DNA of 64,000 nt from Isoetes taiwanensis (taxonomy: Eukaryota > Streptophyta > Lycopodiopsida > Isoetales > Isoetaceae): assembly GCA_021234155.1 (NCBI GenBank), contig JAJEKV010000003.1:8122413-8186412 (forward strand), given 5' to 3'. The notes under the pieces are model-generated. The model made no database searches and was not told the origin of the DNA. It was given only the letters and a program-made list of their open reading frames with translations. A program made the position numbers and the translations under genes. The stretch's first letter is position 1. Each line of letters starts with the position of its first letter. Below, in pieces: positions 32,982-42,259 of this stretch.

Positions 32982-34467
32982 TGCTAGTTTTGATATACTT
33001 TATGCTGCCATGATTTGGCAGCATAGAAGAGCAAATAGCATTTCACACTAATGGCTGATAACTTGTTGAAACATGTGCATGGACCAAGTCAACTCAAGAG
33101 CTCGAGCTGAAGAACCAAGCAAGGACTTTCATTTGAAGCATCACAAGAAAGGCTTTAAGGTGAAAAAGTCAAAGTCACACAAGAAGGGAGGCAAGGTCAA
33201 CTCAAGGAAGCTTCATGGCAATATCAAGACAAGAAGACCCCTTTGAGAAGTAAGATGTTCACTCAAGTTCAAATTCTTGGGCATAAATTATGCTTAGAGC
33301 ACCCTTTGCCTCTATTTCCCTCACCTCACTTGCCTTCACCCCTATGCATACCCCAATATGGTTCAAACTCTTTCCCTAGTCTAAACACTTCTCACACACC
33401 CTTGAAATACCCTCCATTCACTTGAGACACGAGAAATCCGTACAAAATTGACCTACCATTGGTCAAGGTGATACATTCTCTCTCTAAGTCAAAAAGAGAG
33501 AGACAGAATCCACATTTTCAATATTGAGTTGCATGTGCAAAGAATATGCTCAAACATGGTCTAAACCATTGTCCAAATTTGCATTTGATGGACTTGCCAT
33601 GCCATGTCATCATCCACCTCACCAAAGTTGTCCACCTCACCACATATCACTTTTTACATCTCACGAAGTTTTTGACTAGGGGGAAAGTTTTGCCAAGTCA
33701 CCCTATGCCACGTCACCCTTGGATTGCCTACATATACCCCATACTCACCACATGTCTAAACTCCAAGCTCATGCGATTCCAAAAGAAAAAATATGTGCAA
33801 ATAAATCTTTTCCTAAGAAATTCCCCCATAGGATGGGGCATCAATAAGATTCCATGCAGCACAAAAAAGATTCTCAAATGGATCATGACTTGGCCCTATA
33901 GCTTGGCTCCTAGGGAAGTGTGCCCTATGTTTGGAGGATGCAAACATAATATTTTTCTTATGCACCCCTCGGCCTTAGCATCATTTCATCCAATCACAGA
34001 GTGCGCCACGTTACCCTAGTATTATTTTTCGTTGGAAGCCTGTGGGATATTTGTTCTTCATTGAAAACTCTCTGACCTAAAAGGATCAGGCCAAGATCCG
34101 ATCTCTCTGATGGATCCGGCCTGTCAATCATGAACTTTACCATCCTTTTTGTATCCTTGTGCCTCAAGAAACACCATAGCACGCATAAGCCAAAGCCAAA
34201 CAAACTCAAATGCCAAGAATGTGCCGGAAATGAGAAAATAGAAAGGGGAAATAATTTTGAAACAAGGGCCGGCTTTTGTGCGAAAGATTCGACCTCTGTG
34301 ACTGTATTTGGAGCGGATTTGCGGAATATTAGCGGAGAATGACCTGCCTTGCATGAAATACCCATTTATTTGATGCAAATTACTTGAATGTGTACCTTCA
34401 TCTGATTATTTTCGATCCTGTGCCCAAGACTCTGAGCTTGGGAATTTATGTTCCTATTCTGTGATGT
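32982..34467 (+). repeat. 5' LTR of the dual-RNase-H element
   Basis: Near-identical to 40057-41567. Strong identity begins at tgctgccatgatttggcagc (33003), itself an inverted repeat (TGCTGCCA/TGGCAGCA). A TG 21 bases upstream (32982) is the better-supported edge, since in the 3' copy the corresponding TG (40057) directly follows a polypurine tract. Open frames inside the LTR on both strands are conserved only because the LTRs are similar. There is no sign of a real gene. Confidence 0.85.
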
Positions 34468-36578
34468 TTGTGGAGAGATTTCATACTTATCTAACTAAAT
34501 GTCAAGCAAGTCAGGTACCAAATTATACTCTGCACCTGGTGGCATGTTTCATAAGAGGCTTGAGTAGCAGACCAAGGGTATACAGAAAAATGTATAAGTT
34601 GCAGAAGCAAGCAGGCTTTGATACCATACATAAGGCTTTTACCAAAGCTATTGAGATTGCTAACATGTTTTCCTATCTTCCTGATGATATGCACTCATCT
34701 AATGACCCTTTTTTTCCAGATTATGAACCAGAATATATGGGGCCAGGTCCAATACCAGTCTATGCATTGCAAAAGGAAAAGAAGAAAGTTAAAGCAGAAG
34801 ATGCAGCAAATCCCACCTCTGATGTCAGGGCAGAAATCGCCTTGCTTGAGGTCACCAAACAATTACAAGAAATGAAAGCTTCAAGACCTGAGAGAAAAAC
34901 CTATGCCCCATGTGTGCACTGCCTAAGGGATACTCACTCCTCAGACTTTTGTTGGTACAGACCCTGCCCAAAATGTGGAAAAAGAGGACACTATGGCAAA
35001 GAGTGTCCAGTCTTCCACTTCTGCAAAGCTGTTGGTCATTATGAAGAGAGGTGTAGTGTCAAAGAATATTTTGCAAGACAAGAGGTGACCAAAAGTGCTG
35101 AGCCAGGTGCACCTAGTAGATTGGCCACAGAAACTTCTCCTGCAGTTAGGTTTGCTACTGACATTAGCACTTCAATCAGGTTTATGCAGGAAGATCAAGA
35201 AGAAGAAATTATGGCTGTGCATACAAGAGCTATGCAAAACAAGGAAGCTGCGTCAACCAGCAAAGGAGCTGAGATAATCAAAGAAAAAATGGCAGAGAAA
35301 AATCAGGTTGTGCCCCTCCCTCCTAATCAAAAGTTTACTAAGAGAGAAAAAGAAAGTGATGACTTTGAGTGTCTAATGAAAAATGCTAAGGTGAGTGTAG
35401 ACTTGCTAACTTTGCTAAAAATTGCCCCATCCTATAGAGACAAGATTATGGACTTAACAAAAGAAGATCAAGTCAACCTCTCTCAAGAGGAGCAGATAGC
35501 CTTTGCAAATCATATTAGTGAGCAAATGCTTGTGCACTTTACATGTGAAGCTAGGTTAGGAAAAAATCTGCTTTCTAAAGTACTTCTGGATGGGGGCTCT
35601 CCACTTAATGTGATGCCTCACCACATAATGAAATCATGTGGCTTAGAAATTGACAAAAAGGCGCCTATGGTGCTTAAGTCTTTTTCCAACTTTAGGATCA
35701 ATCCAATTGGTGTGCTTAGCAACATCCCAATTGATGTGGGAGGAATAAAAGTTGCTGCAAGCTTTGTGGTAGTTGCATTTGAAGGAGCTGATGAAAAAAC
35801 TGATATCTATGATCTGTTATTGGGTAGAAGATGGCTATCTACTGTTGATGCAAGACCAATTTGGCCAAAGGGAGAGTGTACCATATCTGATGGCAAGACG
35901 ACTGTCACACTGCTCAATAAGCTTGGAGAATTTGAGTCATTGAACTTTATTGAAGAAGATTTGTTGGTCACTAACCTGTGTGGTGAATATGAGTTTTCAA
36001 TAGCTGCAGCAGATGCTGAGTCTAAGCCAACCAAGGGAAGCTTTGCACCAGGTAAAAAAGGTTTTGCCTTTCTATGGTTTGATGGAGGAGTGTCAAAAAA
36101 GTTGAGCTCCTCTGCTACTATTATCAAAGATCATAACTGTAAGCTGCTTGCAAAAGTTGGCAGAATATATCCTAACACTACTTCAAACATGGCAGAGTAC
36201 AAGGCTATGATAGCTGGATTGCAAGAGGCCAAACACCTAGGAATAACTAACATTGTGATATTTAGAGACTCACAATTGGTTTGCAGACAAATATTAGGGG
36301 AATATCAAGCCAAACATGAGGACATGATGGCCCTCAGAGATGAAGCTTTGAAGGAGTTAGCAGACTTTGAGAGCTGGGAACTTAATCATATTTCCAGAGA
36401 TCTTAATGAGGAAAATGATGCACTTTGCAAAAGTGTTCTGCTCGAGCATCTAGCAGAGGGAGCTGTCAAGGAAGAGGAACTGGAAGAGGAAGACTTGAGG
36501 CAGCTGCACCCTATATTGGTCATCAATGCCAATGCTGAAAAAGAGGTAAAAGAGCTGAAGATTGAAAAAAAGTGGTAA
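34461..36578 (+). CDS. gag-protease-RNase H polyprotein of the dual-RNase-H element
   Basis: A 705-residue frame, probably 5'-truncated by the leader deletion. Order: gag capsid-like region (HLVACFIRGLSSRP, FTKAIEIANMF), three zinc knuckles at about 150-200 (CVHCLRDTHSSDFC and CPKCGKRGHYGKEC, both C-x2-C-x4-H-x4-C, and a third that has lost its first Cys, HFCKAVGHYEERC), and an aspartic protease at about 370-480 with LLDGGSPLNVMP. Then comes a type I RNase H of archaeal/plant form at about 535-660. Its four acidic positions appear to be present: FDGGVSKK, MAEYKAMIAGLQEAK, IFRDSQLVCRQILGEY and NEENDALCKS. The frame ends in an A-run (36562-36575) where a 1-base shift separates it from pol. One in-frame TGA lies near 36651 in the continuation. 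Confidence 0.88.
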   Translation: MMFVERFHTYLTKCQASQVPNYTLHLVACFIRGLSSRPRVYRKMYKLQKQAGFDTIHKAFTKAIEIANMFSYLPDDMHSSNDPFFPDYEPEYMGPGPIPVYALQKEKKKVKAEDAANPTSDVRAEIALLEVTKQLQEMKASRPERKTYAPCVHCLRDTHSSDFCWYRPCPKCGKRGHYGKECPVFHFCKAVGHYEERCSVKEYFARQEVTKSAEPGAPSRLATETSPAVRFATDISTSIRFMQEDQEEEIMAVHTRAMQNKEAASTSKGAEIIKEKMAEKNQVVPLPPNQKFTKREKESDDFECLMKNAKVSVDLLTLLKIAPSYRDKIMDLTKEDQVNLSQEEQIAFANHISEQMLVHFTCEARLGKNLLSKVLLDGGSPLNVMPHHIMKSCGLEIDKKAPMVLKSFSNFRINPIGVLSNIPIDVGGIKVAASFVVVAFEGADEKTDIYDLLLGRRWLSTVDARPIWPKGECTISDGKTTVTLLNKLGEFESLNFIEEDLLVTNLCGEYEFSIAAADAESKPTKGSFAPGKKGFAFLWFDGGVSKKLSSSATIIKDHNCKLLAKVGRIYPNTTSNMAEYKAMIAGLQEAKHLGITNIVIFRDSQLVCRQILGEYQAKHEDMMALRDEALKELADFESWELNHISRDLNEENDALCKSVLLEHLAEGAVKEEELEEEDLRQLHPILVINANAEKEVKELKIEKKW

Positions 36579-36660
36579 GGAAAGAACATTGTTTGTAGGA
36601 GACTTGTTTAAAGAGGAAAATAGAAGTAAGGTTACTCAAATGTTTGATGATTGAAAAGAT

Positions 36661-39261
36661 GTGTTCGCTTGGGGCTACAATGAACTTGTAGGAGTGGATA
36701 GGAAAGTATGTGAGTTTGAAATTAAAGTTAAAAAAGATGTGAAACCTGTTGTGCAAAAGCTCAGGAGAATTAATGTTGCCTTGTTAGATCTGATCAAGGA
36801 GGAGTTGTGCAAGATGGAAAATGCAGGGGTCATAAGTGAAATAGTGAATTCAGAGTGGTTGTCCTGTATTGTTCCTGTGGAGAAGAAAAATAAAACCATA
36901 AGAATCTGTATTGACTATAGGGATTTAAACAAAGCCACTATCAAGGATTGTAATCCCTTACCCTTCTTGATCACTCCTTGGGGAACCTATGCAATGAAGA
37001 GAATGCCATTTGGTTTGATGAATGCCTCAGCTACATTCCAAAGAGCAATGGACACCATATTCAAGGACATGCCCCCATATCAGTTCAGAGTATTTCTGGA
37101 TGATCTGTGCTTAGGTACTTTGCCAAATGATCATCTTGCTTATCTCACTAAGGTTTTTTCTCTGTGCAGAAAAGGAGGAGTAAGTCTGAATCCAAAGAAG
37201 TGTCTATTTATGTGCTCAAAAGGAGACCTGCTAGGGCATGAAGTCTCAACACAAGGGATACAAGTTGCTGAGAGCAAGGTGGATGCTTTGAAGAAACTCG
37301 CACCACCCAAAACTATCAAACAGGTAAAAAGTTTTTTAGGGATGACAAGCTTTCTGAGGATGTACATACCACACTTTTCTCACACCACAAGTCTTATCTC
37401 AAATCTGACCAAAATAGGTAAGTTCTCCAAACATGAGAGCAAGTATATCCAGGTCCAATGGACTGAAGAACACCAGCATGCCTTTGAAAAAATCATTCAA
37501 GCTATAACTGAATCTACTCTACTAAAACCACCTAATCCCAAGAAACCATTCCAAGCTTATATAAGTGTCACCAATAGGGCCATAGGAGCAGCATTGCTTC
37601 AGGATGAAATGATAATAACATTTGCAAGCAAGGTATGGTCTGACACAGAGTTGAGATATTCCAGACTTGAAAAGAGTGCAGCAGCCCTGATATTTTTAAT
37701 TGATAGGCAAGGCCATATTTTCCAGAATAGCAAGTTAGTGGTCTCAATGAAACAAAATTCCATGGCTCTTCTTTTTGCAAAAAAACAAACTAAAGCCAAA
37801 ATATGCAGATGGGCATGCAGAGTACAAGCATATGATATCACCATTAAAGTGGTAAGTCTGGTCAATGACCCGAGTGCCTATCTACCTAACATGTTTTTTG
37901 AACATGAAGACCAGGAAGGAATAGAAGACTTAGAGGCTGATAATAACTGTAGCCTAGTCATGAGCAGCATTGAAAAGCAGGATTGGCAAGAGGGCATCAG
38001 GAGATATTTGGAGACTGAAGACGTGGCAGCAGACATGAACTCCAGCCAACTAAGAAGGTTCAAAGAAAAATGTGGTAAATTTAGGCTAATAGATGATGTG
38101 TTGTGCAGGGTTAACAAAGAGGGAGTGCTGATGAGATGTGTGGATAAAGAAGAAGCCAAGCTGGTTCTTGAAGCTTGTCATGAAGGAGTGTATAGAGGGC
38201 ATTATGCAGCAGATACAACAACAAAGAAAATTCTGAGGTCATGTTACTATTGGCCATCCTTATTCAAAGACTGCTATGACATCATCAAATGTTGTCACAA
38301 GTGCCAGGATTTTGGCAAGAGAATTCTGCAACCAGCACCTCTCACAGCCATAATATCTCCTGGACCCTTCCAAGTTTGGGGGTTAGATTTTATAGGGCCT
38401 ATAGACCCACCTTCTTCTGCTCAGCATGAATATATTTTAGTGGCTACTGACTATTTCACCAAATGGGCTGAGGCTGTCCCATTAAGGCAAGCAAGTGCCC
38501 TAACCACTGCCAGATTCCTTCATGAAAGCATATGTGCAAGGTTTGGAATTCCACTAAAAATCAACTCTGACAGGGGCACTCAATTTATGAATGATGTCAT
38601 TACCACATTGCTAAACACCCTCAAGGTGAAACATACAAAAAGCTCAGCCTATTACCCTCAAGACAATGGCCAAGCTGAATCCACCAACAAGGTCCTGAAG
38701 TCCATCTTACAAAAGACTATAGCAGTGTCAAAAAAACACTGGCATATGAAACTCTATGATGCACTTTGGGCTTACCGAACTACAACGAAGTCTGCTACCA
38801 AACACACCCCCTTTAGCCTAGTCTATGGGATTGAAGCCATCTTACCTATTGAACTTGAGCTACCTTCACTTAGGCTGGCATATAAAATTAACTTTGAAAT
38901 GGAAGAAGCTCACAGGGACAGATTGGCAAAATTGATGCAGTTGGAGGAACATAGGTATGAAGCTGAGAATGCAATACAGCTGAAGAAAGCAAGAGATGTA
39001 GCAGCATTTAAAGCAGCTCACAAATTGCAAGGGATCTTGAGAACTGGGGAACTTGTGCTAAAGTGGAACAAAGCTAGAGAGAAGGAAGCAGCCAAATTTG
39101 AGAATCTATGGGAAGGTCCTTATGAGGTAATTGGAATTGCAGAAAAAGACTCATATTGGTTAAAATCACTTGAAGACGGACATGAATTGCTCAACCCTAT
39201 CAATGTGCTGCATTTGAAGAGGTACTGGCAACAGCACGTTGCCCTAATTCTTTTTGAATGA
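36661..39261 (+). CDS. RT-RNase H-integrase part of pol of the dual-RNase-H element
   Basis: An 866-residue frame. The biological upstream boundary is the broken stretch 36580-36660 (TLFVGDLFKEENRSK). RT begins with VQKLRRINVALLDLIKEEL and IRICIDYRDLNKATIKDC. After PLPFLI it jumps to TPWGTYAMKRMPFGLMNA, so about 35-45 residues with the first catalytic Asp are missing. FLDDLCLG keeps the Asp pair (F for Y). The usual post-RT RNase H follows but has lost its first Asp (AYISVTNRAIGAALLQ, where families have DAS) and its TDH Asp (SMKQNSMALL). The integrase is intact: zinc site HEGVYRGHYAADTT to CCHKCQ, then LDFIGPI, INSDRGTQF, DNGQAES. The RT deletion makes this copy non-autonomous. Confidence 0.88.
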   Translation: MFAWGYNELVGVDRKVCEFEIKVKKDVKPVVQKLRRINVALLDLIKEELCKMENAGVISEIVNSEWLSCIVPVEKKNKTIRICIDYRDLNKATIKDCNPLPFLITPWGTYAMKRMPFGLMNASATFQRAMDTIFKDMPPYQFRVFLDDLCLGTLPNDHLAYLTKVFSLCRKGGVSLNPKKCLFMCSKGDLLGHEVSTQGIQVAESKVDALKKLAPPKTIKQVKSFLGMTSFLRMYIPHFSHTTSLISNLTKIGKFSKHESKYIQVQWTEEHQHAFEKIIQAITESTLLKPPNPKKPFQAYISVTNRAIGAALLQDEMIITFASKVWSDTELRYSRLEKSAAALIFLIDRQGHIFQNSKLVVSMKQNSMALLFAKKQTKAKICRWACRVQAYDITIKVVSLVNDPSAYLPNMFFEHEDQEGIEDLEADNNCSLVMSSIEKQDWQEGIRRYLETEDVAADMNSSQLRRFKEKCGKFRLIDDVLCRVNKEGVLMRCVDKEEAKLVLEACHEGVYRGHYAADTTTKKILRSCYYWPSLFKDCYDIIKCCHKCQDFGKRILQPAPLTAIISPGPFQVWGLDFIGPIDPPSSAQHEYILVATDYFTKWAEAVPLRQASALTTARFLHESICARFGIPLKINSDRGTQFMNDVITTLLNTLKVKHTKSSAYYPQDNGQAESTNKVLKSILQKTIAVSKKHWHMKLYDALWAYRTTTKSATKHTPFSLVYGIEAILPIELELPSLRLAYKINFEMEEAHRDRLAKLMQLEEHRYEAENAIQLKKARDVAAFKAAHKLQGILRTGELVLKWNKAREKEAAKFENLWEGPYEVIGIAEKDSYWLKSLEDGHELLNPINVLHLKRYWQQHVALILFE

Positions 39262-39280
39262 ATTTACATCAGCCACACAA

Positions 39281-40030
39281 TGTAGGTTAGACTAGATTAA
39301 TCTACTCTTAGATGTTAAGCAGGATTAGCATTGCTGTGTTATTTGTCAGTTAGTATTAAATAGCAGACAGGTTTGAGGAAAATGCAGGTTAAACTAGATT
39401 AATCTACTCTTAGATGTTAAGCAGGATTAGCATTGCAAGTGTGGTTAAATTGCTGTGTTATTTGTCAGTTAGTATTAAATAGCAAACAGGTTTGAGGAAA
39501 ACAATCAAGCTCAGTTCTCAGACAAAGACCAGGAGTACAAGTTCAACTATAACATATGCTTGATTTCCATGCAGGTGCATTAGCAGATCCATTTTCACTC
39601 TTCATCAATTGGCCTTCACCACTGAAATCTGCCTTCTTTTACATCATTCAAATCCCTGAAAAAGTTGCCAATCACCTTCTCATAAAAAGCAACTTGCTGT
39701 GAGCACAAGAGTTTCTAATGCCATTATTAAGTGTCATGCAGGTGCATCAGCAGTTCCATTTCCATCCTTCATAAGTTGGCCATCTCCACCCAAACTTACA
39801 CTCATTTGCATCACTCAGGACCCTAAAGTTGCCAATCACCTTCACACCAAAGGCAAATGGTTGAAGATACAAGTATTCCTCATTCTCTCTTCAATTGTCA
39901 TGCAGGTGCACCAGCAAATTTCATAACCATTCTTCACTAGTTGGCCACTTCCACAAAACTTGCATTCATTCTCCATTTCCAGAACTCCATAGGTTGCATA
40001 TCACCTTCCCATCCAAGGCAACCTACTTAA
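39281..40030 (+). repeat. 3' UTR tandem repeats of the dual-RNase-H element
   Basis: Two families. One is a tandem duplication of about 100-120 bp (39281-39381 and 39382-39501), with shared blocks 'actagattaatctactct' and 'tgtgttatttgtcagttag'. The other is three diverged copies of about 160 bp starting near 39565, 39730 and 39893. Each begins with 'catgcaggtgca.cagca' and contains 'ttggcc..c.cca' and 'atcaccttc.ca'. Variable tandem arrays in the 3' UTR are well known in Tat/Ogre-type gypsy elements. Confidence 0.8.
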
Positions 40031-40056
40031 AAAAGTGCTTTCAAGAGTAAAGGGGC

Positions 40057-41567
40057 TGGAAAACCAGTTTGTTCTTTTTTTTTAGCATGATGCTGCCATG
40101 ATTTGGCAGCATAGAAGAGCATAGCATTTCACATTAATGGCTGATAACTTGTTGAAACATGTGCATGGACCAAGTCAACACAAGAGCTCGAGCTGAAGAA
40201 CCAAGCAAGGACTTTCATTTGAAGCATCACAAGAAAGGCTTTAAGGTGAAAAAGTCAAAGTCACACAAGAAGGGAGGCAAGGTCAACTCAAGGAAGCTTC
40301 ATGGCAATATCAAGACAAGAAGACCCCTTTGAGAAGTAAGATGTTCACTCAAGTTCAAATTCTTGGGCATAAATTATGCTTAGAGCACCCTTTGCCTCTA
40401 TTTCCCTCACCTCACTTGCCTCCACCCCTATGCATACCCCAATATGGTTCAAACTCTTTCCCTAGTCTAAACACTTCTCACACACCCTTGAAATACCCTC
40501 CATTCACTTGAGACACGAGAAATCCGTACAAAATTGACCTAACATTGGTCAAGGTGACACATTCTCTCTCTAAGTCAAAAAGAGAGAGAAAGAATCCACA
40601 TTTTCAATATTGAGTTGCATGTGCAAAGAATAAGCTCAAACATGGTCTAAACCATTGTCCAAATTTGCATTTGATGGACTTGCCATGCCATGTCATCATC
40701 CACCTCACCAAAGTTGTCCACCTCACCACATATCACTTTTTACATCTCACGAAGTTTTTTACTAGGGGAAAAGTTTTGCCAAGTCACCCTATGCCACGTC
40801 ACCCTATGCCATGTCACCCTTGAATTGCCTACATATACCCCATACTCACCACATGTCTAAACTCCAAGCTCATGCCATTCCAAAAGAAAAAATATGTGCA
40901 AATAAATCTTTTCCTAAGAAATTCCCCCATAGGGTGGGGGATCAAAAAGATTCCATGCAGCACAAAAAAGATTCCCAAATGGATCATGACTTGGCCTTAT
41001 AGCTTGGCTCCTAGGGAAGTGTGCCCTATGTTTGGAGGATGCAAACATAATATTTTTCTTATGCACCCCTCGGCCTTAGCATCATTTCATCCAATCACAG
41101 TGCGCCACGTTATCTAGTATTATTTTTCGTTGGAAGCCTGTGGGATATTGTTCTTCATTGAAAACTCTCTGACCTAAAAGGGTCGGGCCAAGATCCGATC
41201 TCTCTGATGGATCCAGCCTGTCAATCATGAACTTTAACATTCTTTTTGTATCCTTGTGCCTCAAGAAACACCATAGCACGCATAAGCCAAAGCCAAATAA
41301 ACTCAAATGCCAAGAATGTGCCGGAAATGAGAAAATAAAAAGGGGAAATAATTTTGAAACAAGGGCCGGCTTCTGTGCGAAAGATTCGACCTCTGTGACT
41401 GTATTTGGAGCGGATTTGTGGAATATTAGCGGAGAATGACCTGCCTTGCATGAAATACCCATTTATTTGATGCAAATTACTTGAATGTGTACCTTCACCT
41501 GATTATTTTGGATCCTGTGCCCTAGACTCTGAGCTTGGAAATTTATGTTCCTATTCTGTGATGTTTC
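40057..41567 (+). repeat. 3' LTR of the dual-RNase-H element
   Basis: Second copy of the long terminal repeat. Relative to the 5' copy it carries an extra 15-bp tandem unit (accctatgccatgtc) near 40803 and scattered single-base differences. Identity ends at 'tctgtgatgttt' (41567). Because the 5' LTR is cut there by the internal deletion, the true LTR could extend a little further right. It follows the polypurine-like gagtaaaggggc. Confidence 0.85.
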
Positions 41568-42259
41568 AATGAAAGGAAATTCGAACTTGGTAAGCATTGT
41601 CTTCATTTGATGACCTAAAGTATAACATTGGAGCAAATTAATGATCTCAATTCAATTAACGAGCCTAGGAGTAGATGATTGTCTTAGAAACCAAATATTA
41701 GCAAAAAAGAAAAACATCCTGGTATTGTGTCTACTGTAGAAATATTTCATTCATTCATCTTAGAGTTTAAGTTGCTATTCTTTACCAAAAATCTTCATAA
41801 AAAAGGGGGAGGACTAGATCTCAAAAAAAGTACTCTATGCACCTAGTCTGCAGAGTCATCATAAACCATTCCAACTGACAAAACTTGAAAAGACACTCTG
41901 CTTACATAGTTGCAAAAAGAAGCTCTCGGGTTGGGATATTGACCAAAAATTGACCCGGTCATTTTGATCAATTGCACATAGTTGCCCTAAGGATTTCTTA
42001 GCAGACTTTCATAGACAGATCAAGCACTCTATCTAGTGTCCAACAAAGTTGATCCTATGAAAAAAAGCCAGAAACTACATATGAGAGATGTTTTGCTGTG
42101 ACAGACTTTTTTCTGTTTAGGGAAACTGACCTACCTTTGGTTGTTTGAGTAGTTCTTCTGCAGTATTCTCTCACAAAGTGGTTGCCTATAGCAACCTGGA
42201 GGTTCTACACCATTGAGGTTGAGGGATTGCCAGGAATATCCTCAACACTTTATATCTAC
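41568..42259. other. no gene recognised
   Basis: Flanking sequence to the right of the 3' LTR. No motif-bearing frame or repeat is seen. Its right edge (tatctaca) is the left flank of the structured tandem unit starting at 42260. Confidence 0.45.

Larger units (their letters stand above)
32982..41567 (+). mobile_element. Tat-like Ty3/gypsy LTR retrotransposon with dual RNase H
   Basis: Two long direct repeats (about 32982-34467 and 40057-41567) flank a gag-protease-aRNH frame (34461-36578), an RT-RNase H-integrase frame (36661-39261) and a 3' UTR with internal tandem repeats. The LTRs differ by scattered substitutions, a few small indels and one 15-bp tandem duplication near 40796, so insertion is fairly recent. 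The leader and primer-binding site are missing: the LTR runs straight into gag at about 34467. A PPT-like run (gagtaaaggggc, 40045-40056) precedes the 3' LTR. The 3' end of the LTR is uncertain because the deletion may have removed part of the 5' copy. No matching target duplication was found. Confidence 0.88.

Noticed and set aside
33994-34378. Antisense frames in the LTR, repeated at 41082-41475
   Set aside because: They recur only because the two LTRs are near-identical. No domain is recognisable.
36562-36580. Programmed -1 frameshift at A AAA AAG between the two ORFs of the dual-RNase-H element
   Set aside because: The heptamer is in register, but the -1 frame meets a stop after about ten codons. 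The pol frame needs a +1 shift, and a further stop follows, so decay is simpler.
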